Part shown: positions 57,947 through 64,000 of the stretch, one piece after another | How the letters are laid out: each line of letters opens with the position of its first letter | Numbering within the stretch: position 1 is the first letter of the stretch | Source: Daphnia carinata | Lineage: Eukaryota; Arthropoda; Branchiopoda; Diplostraca; Daphniidae | Length of the DNA: 64,000 nt | Direction: 5' to 3' | NCBI RefSeq assembly: GCF_022539665.2 | Contig: NC_081340.1 | Span: forward strand, 2,790,001-2,854,000 | Translations under genes and position numbers: made by a program | Notes under the pieces: generated by a model | Databases searched by the model: none | Told to the model about the DNA's origin: nothing | The model's input: only the letters and a program-made list of their open reading frames with translations

Positions 57947-59619
57947 TTAAATAAACTGCTCACTGCTATTCGCTGATAAATCCATCAGACGCCATGCTGC
58001 ATTTGTATCGAGCTCAGCTTGGTCTCTACACAAAACCCAAACGTGGTTGACTCGCATCACTTTCTCGGGATCGCCCTCAACGATGTTATTAGCTTTATCC
58101 CTGACACACATAATTTGTTGGGCAGTGAAGGTTATAACTAATATGGGGCCTTGCTCCATGACCTTACCCATGGCTAAATCAACATTATCGACGTCCAAGA
58201 CGCGACAATCGATGAAATAACCTAGGAAAATTTTTTTTTAAACTTGTATAAACTTTCTAGATTTATAACAAAAAAATATGTATTACCCAGAGAAAGTGCG
58301 TGTTTGATGGGTGTTGAAAGAATATTATAAGGCCCTTCATGACACCAGTCTTTCAAAATGTCAAGATCCCCTCTTGCCATGGCTTCAAGCACATTAGGAA
58401 TGATGTCAAATTCACACTTTTTCAAAAAGTCTTCTTTGCTGAATTCGGGATCCATTTTACATATTTCTGTAAGGGCTTCACTCATATCCGTTTTCTAGCA
58501 AATAGATTCAATAAGTCGATAATAGAACAGCTTAATCGCACTTTAACAACAATCACTTGAAATAGGCCTCCCATTATATCGACAACTTTTTCTGTAAGCA
58601 AACGAGACGCGCGAATGACTGCATTATCACTTTCTTCATACTTGTTCTTCCAATCAAGAACTTTATTAACATAGGGATTCTTGTCCTTGAAATTTTGCCA
58701 ACTCTGGTAAAATCTTTAAAAAATTTTTAAAAATAAATAATAGTTACCTCTAGACAATAATAAACTATTACTAACTTAAGCCCTTAAGTTTGCAAGAATA
58801 ATTTATCATACTTTGAATCTTTATGCAATTCAATACCAGTTGCTTCAGTATTAATTTCTATAGGGTTTCACATTTGAGTCTCCTTCAGATGAAGTTTGTT
58901 TCCGTTTCCTCAAAACCTCCGGCCTCCTAGGAATCAGAATTTTTTTTTATTTTGAAAAAAAAACTGATTAATGAACAATGAAAATATCCTGGCATATGTC
59001 TTTTTCACCTATATATTCTTGCTCCAGATAAATCAATTTCTTTACGAACAGCATCAGCAGTTTGTGTGATCGTCTTAAATGGGGCTGTCTTGCTAATTTT
59101 TTGACCAGTTTCCACTATGGTATCAGTGGCATCTTTTGCTGTTTTTCCCAGACCTTCTGTGATTTGTCCGGCTTTTTTTACAAATTCTGTGTTTTGAGCT
59201 TCAGACAGAACTTCTTGTACTTTCTCTTTCAAGACACTCACTTTGCCTTTCAAAACATCACTGCCTTTAGTGGCTTCAGACTCCACAGCTTGAAATTTCT
59301 CTCTGGCTTTCTTGAGAGCATCAGTGTTTTCAAGTTTTTGAGCTTCTTCGCGGAATTTCTTGAGATTTTCCTTCATCTCTTTATTTTTGGACATCTCCTG
59401 GCGAACATTATCGATAACCCTGGAAATAAACGTTGGCCGGCGACTTTCTTGCGAATATCTTCTGACAATTCCCTAAAGATAGATTAAAATGATAAATTCT
59501 GAAAAAATTTAAAAATAGTAATTTCTCTTCACAAAAATGAAAATCACAAAAAGAACAAAAAAAAATAATCTCACATGTTGAATTAGCCGGTTTCCAACGC
59601 GTAACACTGAAGTCGCCAT
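57947..59619 (-). CDS. TIMM44: TIMM44, inner-membrane anchor of the mitochondrial import motor
   Basis: Matrix-side peripheral protein that docks mtHsp70 at the TIM23 channel. Exons 59619-59575, 59472-59009, 58926-58812, 58713-58557, 58494-58287 and 58221-57947, about 420 aa. The N terminus is a basic presequence (MATSVLRVGNRL). Then come VIDNVRQEMSKNKEMKENL and a long Lys/Glu coiled coil, RPEVLRKRKQT, IELHKDSK, and the C-terminal Tim44 domain with DFLKKCEFDIIPNVLEAM, LDILKDWCHE, VDNVDLAMGKVMEQGPIL and NAAWRLMDLSA. Exon 3 needs a 1-nt shift at the CCC of about 58864-58866 to join both conserved halves; the summed exons have a remainder of 1. This is probably an assembly indel, though a real mutation is possible. 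Confidence 0.93.
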
Positions 59620-61054
59620 ACTTGTTTATTGCAGTGGTGCAGCAATGCCAAATGTTAGTTACGCAGAGGATAGGCCATCACGAGTCAATCGGGTAGCTGT
59701 TTTAGCGATCTGTCAGGTAATTTTAATTTTCGGTGCGACTCTTCCAGGCCGTCCATTTTTCAACGTATGGGTAAACGGATATAATCCCAGTCAATACCAA
59801 AATAAAACCCAAAATCCTAAACCTCTTCGTTTCCTATCTCGGCTGAAATTTGTGGTCCAGGTTACCTATAGTCAGAGACCCGGTTCTGGAAACCAGAAAA
59901 AAGAAAAATTTGTACTGGGTTCGAACTCGAGTCTTACCCCGTACTGCAATCGAGTGTCTTCTGCCCCGATCCACTAGACCACCGTATGTCTGTTCAAATC
60001 TCATTTGACACTTATTTAAGTTTAAATATTTGTAAAACAAGAATAGAAAAGCATGGAAAGAATTTAAGCTTTTCGTTTGATAAACCGATAAATTATATTT
60101 CTTTGTTTTGGAACTAAGGATTTTCAAAATAGGGTTGCGGACCTACGGTATTTAGAATTGACTAAAACAGTGCCAAGAATGGTAAACCAAAAGGGAATCC
60201 ATAGATATGTTAATATAAAAAAAATACAAGGTCGTTAAGCTCGCACCTGCCATCTGTTGCGAAACAAATAAGGGTCTCATGGCTCATTTTCCGAAAGCAT
60301 CTCTGAATTGAAATATAAAATATGTAAGTTTTTCCCATACCGGTTTCCTAGCGGAATTCTTAGAGAAAATTTTAAAAATCTTTTCCCATTGTAGCTTTTC
60401 AGGCTTTAACGCATATTATGCTAACATAACAGTTAATAGAGAATCTGTTTTTCGAATTTTTTGTTTTCTTCTGGAAATTTTTTCGAAAAATTGAGATCGG
60501 AATATAACTTCAGCTCTCAGCTTCCACCTTCCAGCGCCCTTGACTAGAACCCTGCTTTCCCCACAAATAAGCTTGTCTGGCTATTTGGTTGAACAGCTTG
60601 CCTAGCCTACAGATAAAAAGTTGTTAGATTTCCCGCAAGAAAGGAAAGGCGCTGTTTCTCACGATGACGCGTTACCATAGAGCTTATTTTTGACTCCGCC
60701 CTCAATTCCTCTCCTCTTTTCTCTTTTAGTTGCCCGGAAGTGTTACGCCTTTAATGAAAAAGCTTTGTGAGTGTATCCCTTGCAAGTAACAAGTTATTTG
60801 ACACCTTTCCGTGTTGATTCCTTTAGAAAACTTGCCGAAAATAAATTGGATAGAAGATACAAGACATTCGTGACAGTTCAAATCTTTCGGCTATGTGCTA
60901 GTAAACTCTTGAAGTCTTTACCTGTGGATTAAGTGGAACACTACAGTTGAATTTTTTTGTTTTAAAATCATTACAAGCAAGATTAATGACCAACTCTGCT
61001 TCTTTTTTTAATTTTTCTTACTACATGACTTTCCGGTGACAAAAGTGAGATAAA
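59620..61054. other. Gap between TIMM44 and lines
   Basis: Divergent intergenic region. It contains a tRNA-like SINE head at 59914-59987 (listed separately) and the lines promoter and 5'UTR (right part). The open frame at 59645-59977 lacks conservation cues and runs through the tRNA-like sequence, so it is not called a gene. Confidence 0.6.
59914..59987 (-). mobile_element. tRNA-derived SINE head or tRNA relic
   Basis: On the minus strand, TGGTCTAGTGGAT (A box with D-loop GG) is followed about 45 nt later by GAGTTCGAACC (B box), the internal Pol III promoter arrangement. Stems are imperfect, so it is not a functional tRNA. The 3' extent of the possible SINE body (towards lower coordinates) could not be set. 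Confidence 0.45.
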
Positions 61055-63366
61055 ATGAGTGAGCCAGAGAGAAAAAGGAGAAAGTACCGGACTGAACACA
61101 ATGTGAATCCTGGGCCTGGACCACCTGTGCTTGGTGAAATGAACTGTGATGATGCTACACGTGAGCCGTTGGATGAACTAAATGAGTGGAACCGTTTCAA
61201 TCTTAGTGTAGAGAACCTCAATGACTGTTTGATTACCCGGTGTGTTTGCCCCTGGAATTTCAATGATTATCAAAATATCTTCATCTACTCAGGAAACAAG
61301 TGCTCCGATACAGAAAACCATAGTGAAATACTTCTTTTCTGTTCCGTTATCCAACTGCTGTGTGAAGAAATTGCCAGACAAAATAGTGTCATAATAAGAA
61401 GTGGCAAATTTTGCCTGACACTAAAAAAGTTGAGAGTTTTCCTATTCCACCTCAATAGTGATTCAGACCCCACATGTCTTCTTCAACGTTTTATTCGGTC
61501 TCCAAACCAATATGTCAGCTTTGCTGCTGCAAGAGCCCTTTCAGCTTGGTTAAAGGCAGCAGATGAAGGGGCATGCAAAGTGCTTTTGGATCGTCTACTT
61601 GACAATATAGTGAGTACTCTTAAGTTGTCAAGTAATTACAAGAATTTCTTTTAATCTATATCATGTTTCAGATAAGTCCTTTGGCAACTTCTTTGAGCAC
61701 ACTCAACACTTCAGGTGCACATGGGCCTCTACCTCACACAGTGTCAAATTTGTTAGATGTTCTGAAAAGTTGCATTGAAGCACCAGATATTGAGCCTCAT
61801 CCTACTGAAGGAGCAACTGAAGATGAAAGTGAAGACGCTTCCTTTGAGTCCAGCGGTAATACGAGATAAATAAAGTTTCATTTTCCTTGCTTGCTTGTTA
61901 ATAATTTGCAATTATTTGTGCTATCTCCAGAACGAACAACGAGTGTTAAGTTCATTTGTCATGGATTGCTGAACATGGAAGAAACTTCTGAAGACTCTTT
62001 GGTAACATAATGCCTTAAGAATATAGATAAATTCATTCGGTGGTTTATGTGTGTTTAAAACTCATCCTATTTAGGGAGCCGATCAGGCCGACCTAGATTG
62101 CCCTGATACAGAATCAAAAGATTTGAAGGGCAGCGTTATCCGTGCTTTGGGAAAACACTGGAATGTAATCGTGACCTATTTCCATGCAGCTTTGACCCTT
62201 GCGCAGTCGGCCACCAGTTTACACTCTGAGGATATTTTCCCTTTGGTATCCTTCCTATCGCTATGGCAATCGACCATTTCTGTCAAAGCAAATGTTTCCG
62301 TGCTGGATTCGAAACCCTTCTACTCGCGAATGGAAGCATTGTTACCTATTATGACGCCTTCGCTTGACCCGATGATTTGGCGTGAAATGATTAATCTCTT
62401 CAATGAAGTTCTCTGCTACGGATCGACGCTTGCTCTTCAGGACTTTTTGCCAGACGAGCCATGTAATCTGGCTCATTTGGTTATCCGCCACGTTAGGGTT
62501 GAAAGGTTACTGGATCGCGCTCCGTTTCAGATCGGACAGAATTCTTCAACTAACCGATCATTGATGCAAAAACTCGTCCTGTTGGTCCTTAAAGCTGTAG
62601 CTGTTACGGTCAAAGAAACTCGATCTGAGAGCTCAAGCCTTGAATCTGAATCTAATTCGGAATCGGGTCATTCTACGGACCCTCTACGCTCTGAGGATTC
62701 GGAAGACCTACATGCTGATATGACTGTAATTTTGCGCAGCATCAAACAGGTTTTCCGAATAGTGGACGTCAGAATCAAATCCTGGCTTCCTTTTCATCCC
62801 GAGACGACATTAAGCGAATGGATGGTGAAAATGTTTCATGATCAAGACGACGCGCTTATCGAAACAATGTTGTGCAGCTTGGATATAAATAATGGGCTGT
62901 ACAGTAACTGTCGCGGGCTTAATGCTACTTCAAACTCGCTCCAAACAGGACTTTTGGATTTGAAAGGTAACAGTTTTAATATTTTGGTTGTTATGATTCT
63001 TTTAAATCGTGTATTTATTGTTTTTTTTTTCGTATTCGAATAGGGACGCTCAATCCTGTGCAGACATGGTTGAAATTTTTGGAAACTGTAGCATACGATA
63101 CAGACGTCTTGTTGGATTTACTGGTCTCCAACGAAACGTGCTTTCTATTATACCTCTTACGTCTTCTAAAATTCATTCGACGGAATTGGGAAGACTTCCT
63201 TTCAGTTCTTACTCATCGCCAATTAGAAGATGTCATGACTTGCTTTATTCGCTTGCGGATAGCCATCCGTCGTTTAGTTGCGAAGAATCTTTTCCCCTAC
63301 AATATCGGACCAATTGTGAAATTGCTTGAAAAATGTGAAGAGCTCTACGAAGGAAAAGAAAACTAA
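61055..63366 (+). CDS. lin: Lines homologue (LINS1)
   Basis: Orthologue of Drosophila Lines, a segment-polarity and gut-patterning nuclear protein, and of vertebrate LINS1. Exons 61055-61609, 61672-61855, 61931-62001, 62075-62966 and 63044-63366 give 674 aa. It is an alpha-helical, armadillo-like protein without catalytic motifs. Characteristic parts are LLQRFIRSPNQYVSFAAARA, a Ser/Glu-rich insert (SSSLESESNSESG), and the conserved C-terminal block TWLKFLETVAYDTDVLLDLL, SNETCFLLYLLRLLKF and a final LLEKCEELYEGKEN. The basic N terminus ERKRRKYR could be a nuclear signal. Assignment is from pattern recognition of the C-terminal block and overall size. Confidence 0.85.
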
Positions 63367-64000
63367 TGCGAACACAACCTTTTGCAAACCTGAAGTGTTA
63401 CTACATACGAAGAGATCAGCAGGTTATCCATATTCTGCACCTCAGCTATAGTTATAGAAACTACTTCGCTTTTTCGAATTGTTTAGATTGCTAGGATTCC
63501 TGGCTACTTCGCCTTGTTTTATTGAGTGGCAGGGAATTACGTGGGCTGCTTTATACACACATGTTCCGTATATGGTTGTTGTTGAACCATATGGTATTCA
63601 TCTTTGATATACATTGTACTCTCCTTTATTTTGTATTTGTAAATAGAATGTGGTTTTCGAAAGCTACTAACAGAAACTTTTCTGGCTTCCAGCCTTCACT
63701 ATGAATTTTTCGAGAATTTTTATTTAAAAATACAATTCTAAATTTAATTTTAACCATTCTATTGTTTTTCACGCTTTTTCATCTTCCCTTAAAATGAAGG
63801 GAAAAAAGCTGACACGTTGCGTTACATTGGTACCGTAATTTCGCGGTGAAGATATATATATTTCGCACAAAAAGTTAACATTCAAGAACAAAATTAAACG
63901 TTATTGACACCACCTTTTTCTTGTTCTAGCAAAAGCTGTAAATTTGATTCGAACTGTTCACATCTTATTGGCATTTCAAGGGAATAGAATGGGTTTTTTA
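63367..64000. other. 3' region of lines to the window end
   Basis: AT-rich presumed 3'UTR and intergenic sequence. A small palindrome-like pair (TTCCCTTAAAATGAAGGGAA) lies near 63785. No further gene is seen. Confidence 0.5.

Noticed and set aside
59645-59977. 110-aa ORF divergent from TIMM44
   Set aside because: Contains the tRNA-like module in its 3' part and shows no conserved pattern.

Overview
This is a gene-rich window of an arthropod nuclear genome, most likely a branchiopod crustacean close to Daphnia. The evidence is many multi-exon genes with GT-AG introns, most only about 50-80 nt long; proteins closest in character to insect and vertebrate orthologues (SPOP/Roadkill, Enabled, Brain-specific homeobox, Lines); short to moderate intergenic gaps; and no bacterial-style operons. 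The species call is inference, because no tool was run. Gene models were built by hand from splice sites and conserved protein blocks. For 14 of 16 genes (counting SPOP from its internal Met) the summed exons give an intact reading frame of about the family length. The exceptions are TIMM44 and kanadaptin, each off by one base.

Layout, left to right: SPOP (+, its 5' end runs off the window); BZW/eIF5-mimic (+); a 4.9-kb gap; a Cut8/STS1-type proteasome tether (+) convergent with POLR1E/RPA49 (-). Next is a very large, nearly perfect inverted repeat (20490-28672; 3.65-kb arms, 840-bp spacer). Its arms carry a decayed, intron-containing copy of the RNA polymerase III largest subunit gene and a hairpin-rich Sm-site element, and its spacer holds three tRNA-like modules. 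About 450 bp further on is SNAPC1 (+), convergent with kanadaptin/SLC4A1AP (-), then enabled (-), ARMT1 (+), a MITE-like element, ITFG2 (-) tightly behind IMMP2L (-), Beclin-1/Atg6 (+), the homeobox gene bsh (-) in a gene-poor stretch, an unassigned leucine-rich-repeat membrane protein (-), CRIPT (-), TIMM44 (-), and lines/LINS1 (+).

The genes are mostly unrelated housekeeping and developmental genes: ubiquitin ligase adaptor, translation regulator, Pol I subunit, snRNA transcription factor, actin regulator, autophagy, mTORC1 control (KICSTOR), mitochondrial import and processing, homeobox transcription factor. They are neighbours rather than a pathway.

The most unusual object is the inverted repeat. 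A read-through transcript would fold into a hairpin with arms of about 3.65 kb, with POLR3A-derived sense sequence in one arm and antisense in the other. That is the architecture of a hairpin-RNA (endo-siRNA) locus with a possible trans target in the intact POLR3A gene. The same arms hold an element with two hairpins, an Sm-like AATTTTTGA site and a third hairpin, the plan of Sm-class snRNAs and spliced-leader RNAs. Both ideas are hypotheses that sequencing data could test directly. An assembly artefact (a palindromic join of near-identical copies) must be excluded first.
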